Assembly (NCBI GenBank): GCA_903934285.1
Contig: CAIZNN010000076.1
Location: forward strand, 1 to 60,995
Reading direction: 5' to 3'
Source of the DNA: Akkermansiaceae bacterium
Lineage (GTDB): Bacteria; Verrucomicrobiota; Verrucomicrobiia; Verrucomicrobiales; Akkermansiaceae
DNA: 60,995 bases
Positions within the stretch are counted from its first letter, which is position 1. Each line of letters opens with the position of its first letter. Below the pieces are notes generated by a model. That model was not told where the DNA came from and made no database searches. It saw only the letters and a program-made list of their open reading frames with translations. The position numbers and the translations under genes are program-made. Shown one piece after another: positions 32,620 through 39,457 of the stretch.

Positions 32620-32664
32620 GTAGGGTTTCACCCCATGGCGGGACCGCGCAAAATTGCTTAGGGT
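32620..32664 (+). promoter_or_regulatory. Regulon operator O11 and -10 element (entericidin operon)
   Basis: 32620-32636 is GTAGGG TTTCA CCCCAT, with TAGGGT (32659-32664) 23 nt on. The leader to the entericidin ATG is about 37 nt. Confidence 0.78.
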
Positions 32665-32707
32665 CACGGTGAGTCTGAAAACAAACACATCACCAATCAC
32701 ACAAATC

Positions 32708-32854
32708 ATGAAATCGTCACAACAACGTCTCGTTTTGCTGCTGCTGGCAGCCGCACTGGTCTCCCTTTTCAGCGCAAGCTGCCGCAACACTGTCCGCGGT
32801 GCCGGGAGAGATGTTGAGAACGCCGGCAATCACATCGAACGCGCGACACACTAA
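32708..32854 (+). CDS. Entericidin-like small lipoprotein, 48 aa
   Basis: The signal peptide with lipobox ends LVSLFSASC (Cys 25). The mature peptide NTVRGAGRDVENAGNHIERA matches the entericidin A/B pattern (C-x-T-x-x-G-x-G-x-D). Entericidins are stress-induced membrane lipoproteins, with the B form proposed to be bacteriolytic. This is the first gene after operator O11. Confidence 0.88.
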   Translation: MKSSQQRLVLLLLAAALVSLFSASCRNTVRGAGRDVENAGNHIERATH

Positions 32855-32885
32855 GCGCCCCATCCAACCCATAGAATCCTGCTTT

Positions 32886-33035
32886 ATGTTAATGACCATC
32901 GCAATCATCCTGGTAGTCCTGTGGCTGCTGGGGATGGTGTCCGCCACCACCATGGGTGGATTCGTCCACATCCTGCTGGTAGTGGCCATCATCATGCTGC
33001 TGATCAGGGTGATCCAAGGCCGCCGGATCATCTGA
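32886..33035 (+). CDS. lmo0937-family membrane peptide, 49 aa
   Basis: It is almost entirely two membrane segments: MLMTIAIILVVLWLLGMVSA and GFVHILLVVAIIMLLIRVIQ, with a short basic end. This matches the lmo0937 family of small stress-associated membrane proteins. It lies 31 bp after the entericidin gene. Confidence 0.85.
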   Translation: MLMTIAIILVVLWLLGMVSATTMGGFVHILLVVAIIMLLIRVIQGRRII

Positions 33036-33103
33036 CACGTGCTGCGCGGCACCCACCCCCGGCCGCCCCGCAACCGCAGGCGGCCACCACTCCCCTGACC
33101 CTA

Positions 33104-33319
33104 ATGAACGTCAAGACCATCATTGCCGCCCTCCTGATCACTGTTGGCATCGTGATCCTCGCTTACTCGGGTATCACCTTCACCACTCCGGGCGAAACCA
33201 TCCAGTTCTTCGGCCTGCGTGTTGAAACCACCAACAGCCACTTCATCCCGCCAGTCGTGGGTGCCCTCGCCTTGGTCGGCGGAATTGTGCTGCTGCTGGT
33301 GAAGCCCAGATCGGTATGA
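33104..33319 (+). CDS. DUF3185-like small membrane protein, 71 aa
   Basis: Two membrane helices (IIAALLITVGIVILAYSGI and PPVVGALALVGGIVLLLV) flank a short loop (FTTPGETIQFFGLRVETTNS). The layout fits the DUF3185 type. It is the third gene of the operon, 68 bp after the previous gene. Confidence 0.8.
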   Translation: MNVKTIIAALLITVGIVILAYSGITFTTPGETIQFFGLRVETTNSHFIPPVVGALALVGGIVLLLVKPRSV

Positions 33320-33425
33320 CCCGCCCCGTCGCCGGCCCCGCCGCAGGCGGCGGGACCGCCGTGGCTGGACGTGTCGCGAGCCATTTGCCCAGCCTCAACA
33401 CCTTCAACCCGCAACCACAGCAATC

Positions 33426-33737
33426 ATGAACAAACAAACACAAACAATCTGCGACGATATGGAACAACTGGCCCACGACGCCAGCGCATTGGTGGCGGCA
33501 ACTGCCGACATCGCCGGGGACACGGTGGGCGATGCGCGCAAGCGTCTTGCCGCCGGGTTGGAGCGGGTCCGGGAAATGTATGCCCTCGCCCGCGGCAAAG
33601 CGGCCGATGGCACACACGCCGCCGATGTGGCCATGCACGACCATCTCTATCAATCCATCGCGGTCGGAGTGGTGGCCGGGGCATTCATCGGTTTTCTTCT
33701 CGCCACCCGCTGCCCGTGCCCGTGCCGCCGCGACTGA
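33426..33737 (+). CDS. DUF883/ElaB/YqjD-family protein, 103 aa
   Basis: A soluble amphipathic helix (DDMEQLAHDASALVAATADI, then DARKRLAAGLERVREMYALA) is followed by a C-terminal membrane anchor (YQSIAVGVVAGAFIGFLLA). In E. coli this family anchors stationary-phase ribosomes to the membrane; the same role here is inference. It ends in a Cys/Arg-rich tail (CPCPCRRD). Confidence 0.85.
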   Translation: MNKQTQTICDDMEQLAHDASALVAATADIAGDTVGDARKRLAAGLERVREMYALARGKAADGTHAADVAMHDHLYQSIAVGVVAGAFIGFLLATRCPCPCRRD

Positions 33738-33812
33738 TAGGACCGGAGCTTCGTCTGGCGGTGCAGACATGGACTCTCTATCCGACGGCCATCGTGGGAC
33801 CCTCCTCCGGTC

Positions 33813-34631
33813 ATGAATTTGCATCTCAAATCGCAAGCCGTGATCGCGCTGGTGATGGCCGGCGTGAGCGGCAACCTCGCCGCGCCGGACGCCAGCGGCG
33901 GCGCCAGCCCGCAGGTGCCGCCCATGGCCACCGCCGCGACCCGCGCACCGCCGGCTGCCGTGCCCCATGACGAGTCGCGACCGGAGCCAACGCCGGGCAT
34001 GTCCGGCGGTGCCAGGCCGGCCATGGTCGGCACCCGGGATCTGGCGGGTTTCGCGAGCTTGCCTGCGGCACGCCAAGCCCTGATTGAAGCCGCCCTGGCG
34101 GTTGCCACCCACGCGCCATGGCTGCCATATCGGCATGGCGGCGCGGATCCGGCACTGGGTGGCCTGGATTGCTCCGGGGCGATGTATTTCGTGCTGACCC
34201 AATGCGGGCTGAGTCCGCCCCGGACGTCGGCGGGGCAATACGGTTGGCTGCGCGACCACCACCAGCTCCACCTTGTTGCCGAGGAGGCCACCACCGCCGA
34301 AGATCCCAGTCTGGCCGGGTTGCAACCTGGGGATTTGTTGTTCTGGGCCACCGGCCACCCGGCGGAGCCCGCCAAGACCGCCATCATCACCCACGTCGCC
34401 ATGTATCTGGGACGCGAACTTACCGATGGCTTGCAGATCATGATCAACGCCACCGATGGCCGATCCTATCGCGGCACCAAGGCCGATGGCTACGGTGTCT
34501 ATGACTTCAGCATGCCGCGCGCCACATCCCTAACCAAACTGGTCGGCTACGGCCCCCCGCCCGGCATGGCGGAGATGACCCTCAAAACGCCAACTGGCGG
34601 GGATGGGGGTTCGGGCACGCGCGCCAAGTGA
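33813..34631 (+). CDS. NlpC/P60-family cell-wall hydrolase
   Basis: A 272-residue exported protein. The N-terminal 90 residues are a weak signal sequence and a Pro/Ala linker. The catalytic domain has the Cys in GLDCSGAMYFVLTQCGL (about 119), the His in THVAMYLGRE (about 196), and a third polar residue near NATDGRSYRG. It would cleave peptide stems of peptidoglycan. It may be the last gene of the stress operon, 75 bp after the DUF883 gene. Confidence 0.85.
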   Translation: MNLHLKSQAVIALVMAGVSGNLAAPDASGGASPQVPPMATAATRAPPAAVPHDESRPEPTPGMSGGARPAMVGTRDLAGFASLPAARQALIEAALAVATHAPWLPYRHGGADPALGGLDCSGAMYFVLTQCGLSPPRTSAGQYGWLRDHHQLHLVAEEATTAEDPSLAGLQPGDLLFWATGHPAEPAKTAIITHVAMYLGRELTDGLQIMINATDGRSYRGTKADGYGVYDFSMPRATSLTKLVGYGPPPGMAEMTLKTPTGGDGGSGTRAK

Positions 34632-34780
34632 GGGGGAAAATGGGGTGGTGCCGGCAGGAAGGGATATGACTGCCACGGACAACCACAGATTAATGGATTA
34701 CACCGTGGACACAGAGGAATACGATAACAGAGATGAATCTTTCCATAAGTGTGTTGCTGCCAGTGCCGCGTATTCTTTGG

Positions 34781-34852
34781 TGAGCGATACAGAAGGTTGC
34801 TATCGCTCAGAATCCGCCATACAATGAGCGATGAACATGACCCTGTCGCTCA
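34781..34852. promoter_or_regulatory. Phased half-site array at the fic start
   Basis: Four copies of TGAGCGA alternate in orientation at 34781, 34803 (inverted), 34825 and 34846 (inverted), with start-to-start spacings of 22, 22 and 21 bp. The first pair forms TGAGCGATA and TATCGCTCA, a perfect palindrome. The last two straddle the start codon. Binding there would block both transcription and initiation. Confidence 0.7.
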
Positions 34853-35949
34853 AAACTTGGAACTGGCAACAAGCGGATTGGCCTGATTTTGTCTATGACG
34901 AGGCGGTTTTACGGCCGTTGGAGGCGGTGTTTTTGCATCGTTCGGGAGTGCATGTTGGGGCGTTCTCGCATCTGAGTGCGGCGGACCAAGAGAGCGTCCG
35001 GGCCGAGTTGCTGAGTGACGAGGCACTGCTGACGTCGAAGATTGAGGGCGAGTTGCTGAACCGTGACAGCCTGCAGTCCTCGATTCGCCGGCTGTTTGGA
35101 TTGCAGGTCGATGCGCAGAAGGCGAGCGCTGCGGAACAAGGGATTTCCGAACTGCAGGTGGACCTCTATCGCAGCTTTGCCGGGCCGCTGACGGAGGCGG
35201 ATTTGTTCAACTGGCATCGGATGGTGGTGCGAGGTCGGCGGGATTTGAAGGCGGTGGGCTGCTATCGGCAGCATGACGAGGCGATGCAGATCGTTTCGGG
35301 AACGCTGCATGATCCGGTGGTTCACTTCGAGGCCCCGCCGTCTTGCGTGGTCCCGCAAGAGATGAGGCAATTCATCGAGTGGTTCAATCGGTCGGCCACG
35401 GCGTTGCCGGGCTTGACCCGGGCTGGCATCGCGCACTTGCGTTTCGAGTCGATTCATCCGTTTGAGGATGGCAACGGGCGGCTCGGGCGGGCGCTGGCGG
35501 AGAAGGCGCTCTCGCAGGCACTCGGGCGGCCGACGTTGATCGCGCTCTCCTCCATCATTGAGAAGGGCCGCAAGCCGTATTATGACGCGCTCGGCCAGGC
35601 GAGCCGGTCGAACCAGATCACCCGGTGGCTGGCGTATTTCGGCCAGACGGTGCTGGCTGCCCAGCATCACAGCCTCAAGCGGGTCGAGTTTCTCATTCAC
35701 AAAGCGAAGTTTTTTGACCGTTACCGTGGCCGCCTCAACCAGCGGCAGGAAAAGGCGATGCTGCGGATGTTCCGCGAAGGCATCGACGGCTTCAAAGGCG
35801 GGCTGAGTTCGAGCAACTACGTCAGCATCACGCAGAGTTCGCCCGCCACGGCGACCCGGGACCTAAGCGACCTGGTCGCAAAGGGCGCGTTGCTGCGCAA
35901 CGGTGAGCGCAAGCATGCGCGGTATTTCCTGAGCTTGGGAGCGTCGTGA
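34831..35949 (+). CDS. Fic-family AMP-transferase with winged-helix domain
   Basis: A 372-residue protein. The Fic motif HPFEDGNGRLGR (about 210) is complete. An N-terminal inhibitory helix is present (LTSKIEGELLN, about 68), the [S/T]xxxE[G/N] signature of class II enzymes. The C-terminal 90 residues look like a winged helix (RQEKAMLRMFREGIDGFKGG, then TATRDLSDLVAKGALLRNGE). The enzyme would transfer AMP from ATP to a hydroxyl of a target. The ATG at 34831 is chosen, with a second Met two codons on. Four operator half-sites around the start suggest autoregulation through the winged helix. Confidence 0.93.
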   Translation: MNMTLSLKTWNWQQADWPDFVYDEAVLRPLEAVFLHRSGVHVGAFSHLSAADQESVRAELLSDEALLTSKIEGELLNRDSLQSSIRRLFGLQVDAQKASAAEQGISELQVDLYRSFAGPLTEADLFNWHRMVVRGRRDLKAVGCYRQHDEAMQIVSGTLHDPVVHFEAPPSCVVPQEMRQFIEWFNRSATALPGLTRAGIAHLRFESIHPFEDGNGRLGRALAEKALSQALGRPTLIALSSIIEKGRKPYYDALGQASRSNQITRWLAYFGQTVLAAQHHSLKRVEFLIHKAKFFDRYRGRLNQRQEKAMLRMFREGIDGFKGGLSSSNYVSITQSSPATATRDLSDLVAKGALLRNGERKHARYFLSLGAS

Positions 35950-36282
35950 GGCTTGGATAGAATCGGACCGCGGCGGAGCAGAGGGTGCGGAGATGGACGC
36001 CAAGTGAAAATATGCAGGCGTGACTTTCTAGCAGAGATGCAATCCCCAAGGTTTTTCCAACCCAATCAGCCTCGGCGCTCCTCTCTGTGGCCTCCGCGCC
36101 CCCCGCGTTTCGCTTTCTCTCCTCCATGTATGCGTAGCCCCGAAATTCATGCGCATGAATTGCTGCCTGCTGCTTCATGTTACCAGTTGCTGCCAATTGG
36201 CCAAATGCCTGCTTTCAGTAGTTGGTGCTGGCAGTGCGATCGGAACGAGGGCTCATGGTCTGCCAGGTCGCTGATAGATATG
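35950..36282. other. Intergenic region between fic and the haem protein gene
   Basis: A 333-bp convergent region. It includes 'ctctgtggcctccgcgcccc'-type filler common in intergenic DNA of this group, and an AT-rich stretch near 36140-36190. No gene, operator or clear terminator was seen. Confidence 0.5.
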
Positions 36283-39200
36283 TCATGGTGACGCGGCCTG
36301 GGTTTCCGAATCATAGAGTTTGGTGCCGCCATGGATCGCCTGGCGGTTGCGCTGCTCGATTTGGCGCTGAGCGGCATATTTCGCTTCGCGCCGCTGGTCG
36401 GCCTCGCAGGGCACGAACCCAGGCTGGTCGGCCTCCGGGTGCAGTGCCAGCGCCGCTTTGCCGGCTTGAATCAAGCCGAGGGCTTCGCGGTACTGCGGGT
36501 CGTCCTTGTCCTTGAAATTAGCCAGGCAGGGGCTGAGTTCCGGGCGCGCGAAGCTGAGCATGACCCCGGGGCTGGCGCCGAACGAGTTGAACGGCGAGCT
36601 TTCGTCGCCCCACACAAAGGGCGGCCCGACCAACGCGCAGAGCCGGGCGAGTTGCGGGCGGGTCAGCGGGCAGCGGCCGTTGACGCTCGCCGGATAGGCG
36701 CAGTTATAGGTCGGATAGTAGGGCGCATTGAGGTCCACCCAAGTGATGATGCGGTCCATCTCCGCAGCGCTCAGCTTCACATCGTGGTGGCCCATGCGCA
36801 GGATCTGCACGAGTTTGCTGGGATGTGACCCCCATGAGTAGGGCTGTTGGATTTCCGCCGGTCCCGCGCCGACACACTTGACATATCCTTTGCGCCACAA
36901 CTCGACGTATGCCGCATTGAAGGCCACATCGCGATCGGGTGCCAGCACGAGCTTTTCCGCACCCTTCTTGCCGAAGTCGTGGCACTCGAGGCAATGTTGG
37001 TTGAAGACGGGTTGGACTTCCGCCGCGAAGCCGAACAAGCGCGCCGCACCGTGCCAGCCGGTTAGCGGGCTGGGCGCACGGCGCTGGGCGAGCGGCACGG
37101 CGCTGCGCAGCGGCGGCGCCGCGCCGAGGCGGGTGTCGTGACAGCCGATGCAGCCGGCCCGCTCGCCCGGTTGCACAAACGCCCCGCTGCGCATCGACTG
37201 GATCATCATGCCGTTGGCGTCGAGCAGTTGGAAATAGACAAATTTCTCCGCCGGCACGGTGAAGTACGCGGACCCATCGGCCTCCACTGGCACGGTGCCG
37301 AGGATGCGCTTGTTCTCCAAGCCGTGCCAGTTCATGCCGGGAGCCATGTAGCCCTGGCCAAACCACTTGCCGGGCGACCAGCTGCGCTTTTCCGGCGCCT
37401 CGACCACGCGGAGGCTGCGCACCGCGCCGGGTTTGACGCCCTGCATGTGGGTGCCTTGATAGACGTCCTGCACATAGAAATAACCGTCGCTGCCCGCGAA
37501 ATCCCGGTGCGTGGGAATCTGCGGCGGCCGGACCCGGGGCCGCAACGGCATCGGGTCATAACAACCGCGGCCTTCGACGTGTAGCAGGATCTCGTTGCCG
37601 AATGTGTCCGTTAGATAAATCCCCATTTCCGGGCCGTTGCCGGTCATCCGCGAACAGAGGAAATAGTTCGGGCTGAGCGGATAGGGATCGGCGTATTTGA
37701 GTGTCACGCCCATGGGGTTATCGCAGTCGAATGCGCCGCCGGTGCGCAGCTGGTTGACCGCGGTGGCCGGCCAAGTGCGCACGACACCGTCGCGCCCGTC
37801 AAGACCGAGGCGGCGGTCGATGAGCGCCATCGCGCCCCAGAGGTGGTCGTGGTGCGGACCGAAGATGCAGACGACCTGCTCGGTGCCGGGCACCTGCCGC
37901 GGGGTGTAGGCCGCGCCGGGCACCGCCGTGTTGTTGCCCCAGAAAATCGCGTGGCCGGTGCCATCGGGCGCGCAGGTCCACAGCCCGTGGGCATCGCCGA
38001 AGTTGCGGTCCACGTATTCCCAGCGTGCGTACAAGATCCGGCCATCATCCAGCAGAGCGGCCTGGTTATCGAACAGGTTGTTGCGGTCGATCTGATGGAT
38101 GTTGGCGCCGTCGCCATCCATGCGGTGCAGGTTTGCGGCGATGTCCTGGCTGCATTGGTTGTACTTCGGCTCGCGGGTGGAGGAAAACACCACGCTGTCG
38201 TCGGGCAGATAGATCGGGTCGAAATCGCACACGCCCGGCGCGCGGGTCAATTGGCGCAGGCCGCTGCCATCGGCGTTGATCTCCCAAATGTGATAGTCCT
38301 CGCCGATATTGCGGCGCAGGGCGAACACGATTTTGCTGGCGCTGAAATGCACCTCCGGGTCGCGGGCGATGCCTTGCGGCACCTCCAGGAGGGTCTGGGT
38401 CTTGCCGCCGCCGGCGAAATCGATGAGCTTCATGGCGCCGCCGCCCTCGAAGTCGCGCGTGTTGGCCTCGCCGGTGTGAAACAAGGTGTCGATGGCGTGG
38501 AAGCTGCTGCGGTATTGCGGGCGCACGATGAAGAGGATCGGCTGGCCACTCACGAGTGGGTTGGCAATGAGTGCCTCGCGCTGCAATTGGGCGAACTCGG
38601 CGCGGGCTTCGAGGTCCGTGCTGTCGCGCAGCCGCTGCTCGCTCTTGCCGAGCCTGGCCAGGAACTCGGCGCCGCGCGGGTAGCCGGGGCCAAAGGTGGT
38701 TGTTAGATCCAGCATCGCGCCGCGCAGGGCGGCAATCTGCTCCGGCGCAATGGCTTGGCCCACAGCGCCCAGGATCGGCTTGCGCCGGGCCAGGCGCTCG
38801 GCGGTGGCGGTGGGGTCGATCCTGCCTAACGCGGTGAAATCGTCGAAGGTCACATGCCCCCAGCCATCCGCGTTGGCATCCACGATGCGCAGGAAAACCC
38901 GCTGGCCGACCAGTTGTGGGGCGCTCCACTCCACGCGGTGCATGATTTCGGTTTGGCAGCCGCGCGCCTTGAGGATTTCCTTGCCGTCCGGCGTGCACAA
39001 CGCGACATAGACATTTTCCGCCTGGCCCCCGCCCACCAGAAAGGTGAGGGCCGCCCCCTCCAAAACAAAAACCGGCGACTCGAGCACGCCGGTCATCTGG
39101 TCCTTGGAGGGGCCGGATTTTTGTTCGACGGTGGAGAGGTGGAAGCGGCCCTGCTTGTTATAGCGGTTGTCCGCCACCCCGGCATAGACATTGTGGAACA

Positions 39201-39408
39201 CCGCCCGGTCGCTCACCGGGTTGTCAAACCCGCCTTCGAGCACTTGCCATCCCTGCAGGTTGCCGGTTTCAAAATCGAAGCGGACGCGCTGGCCAGGCGT
39301 GGCGCCGGGCGCCGGCTCATCCGCCGCCAAGGCTCCCGCCGCCAGCAAAATGGTTAGAACGAAAATTCCAAGGCGTGAAAGCGCCAGGCTGTTTCTTATG
39401 GGTCGCAC
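36283..39408 (-). CDS. Exported haem-binding propeller protein (hydrazine-synthase-alpha-like)
   Basis: About 1041 residues. Signal peptide: RNSLALSRLGIFVLTILLAA, ending GALAADEP. A lectin-like domain follows (RVRFDFETGNLQGWQVLEGG, to about 190). A beta-propeller of the PD40/TolB kind is at 300-650 (EINADGSGLRQLTRA, DFDPIYLPDDSVVFSSTRE). Two c-type haem motifs lie near the end: CIGCHD (about 756) and CLECHD (about 811). This layout is that of proteins carrying the middle domain of hydrazine synthase alpha, widespread in Planctomycetota and Verrucomicrobiota with no shown hydrazine role. The GTG at 39408 gives the cleanest signal peptide; an ATG at 39489 would overlap the upstream gene. Confidence 0.82.
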   Translation of the reverse strand: MRPIRNSLALSRLGIFVLTILLAAGALAADEPAPGATPGQRVRFDFETGNLQGWQVLEGGFDNPVSDRAVFHNVYAGVADNRYNKQGRFHLSTVEQKSGPSKDQMTGVLESPVFVLEGAALTFLVGGGQAENVYVALCTPDGKEILKARGCQTEIMHRVEWSAPQLVGQRVFLRIVDANADGWGHVTFDDFTALGRIDPTATAERLARRKPILGAVGQAIAPEQIAALRGAMLDLTTTFGPGYPRGAEFLARLGKSEQRLRDSTDLEARAEFAQLQREALIANPLVSGQPILFIVRPQYRSSFHAIDTLFHTGEANTRDFEGGGAMKLIDFAGGGKTQTLLEVPQGIARDPEVHFSASKIVFALRRNIGEDYHIWEINADGSGLRQLTRAPGVCDFDPIYLPDDSVVFSSTREPKYNQCSQDIAANLHRMDGDGANIHQIDRNNLFDNQAALLDDGRILYARWEYVDRNFGDAHGLWTCAPDGTGHAIFWGNNTAVPGAAYTPRQVPGTEQVVCIFGPHHDHLWGAMALIDRRLGLDGRDGVVRTWPATAVNQLRTGGAFDCDNPMGVTLKYADPYPLSPNYFLCSRMTGNGPEMGIYLTDTFGNEILLHVEGRGCYDPMPLRPRVRPPQIPTHRDFAGSDGYFYVQDVYQGTHMQGVKPGAVRSLRVVEAPEKRSWSPGKWFGQGYMAPGMNWHGLENKRILGTVPVEADGSAYFTVPAEKFVYFQLLDANGMMIQSMRSGAFVQPGERAGCIGCHDTRLGAAPPLRSAVPLAQRRAPSPLTGWHGAARLFGFAAEVQPVFNQHCLECHDFGKKGAEKLVLAPDRDVAFNAAYVELWRKGYVKCVGAGPAEIQQPYSWGSHPSKLVQILRMGHHDVKLSAAEMDRIITWVDLNAPYYPTYNCAYPASVNGRCPLTRPQLARLCALVGPPFVWGDESSPFNSFGASPGVMLSFARPELSPCLANFKDKDDPQYREALGLIQAGKAALALHPEADQPGFVPCEADQRREAKYAAQRQIEQRNRQAIHGGTKLYDSETQAASP

Positions 39409-39457
39409 CGTGTTGATATCTTGTTTGGTTAGTTGTTGGGTTGGCAAGAGTTCCGGC

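Larger units (their letters stand above)
32300..32707. other. Divergent regulatory region with two operators and a hairpin element
   Basis: It lies between the glucan synthase (leftward) and the entericidin operon (rightward). It holds operator O10 (32357-32401), a second copy of the 26-bp repeat (32475-32500), a 103-bp imperfect hairpin (32504-32606) and operator O11 (32620-32664). No gene is present. Confidence 0.75.

Noticed and set aside
4474..32636. The GTAGGG/CCCCAT palindromes as intrinsic terminators
   Set aside because: They lie upstream of gene starts at fixed distance from a -10 element, the stems are short, and no T-run follows.
36283..39408. True hydrazine synthase alpha subunit
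   Set aside because: Beta/gamma subunit genes and other anammox genes are absent, and the middle-domain type is widespread in non-anammox bacteria.
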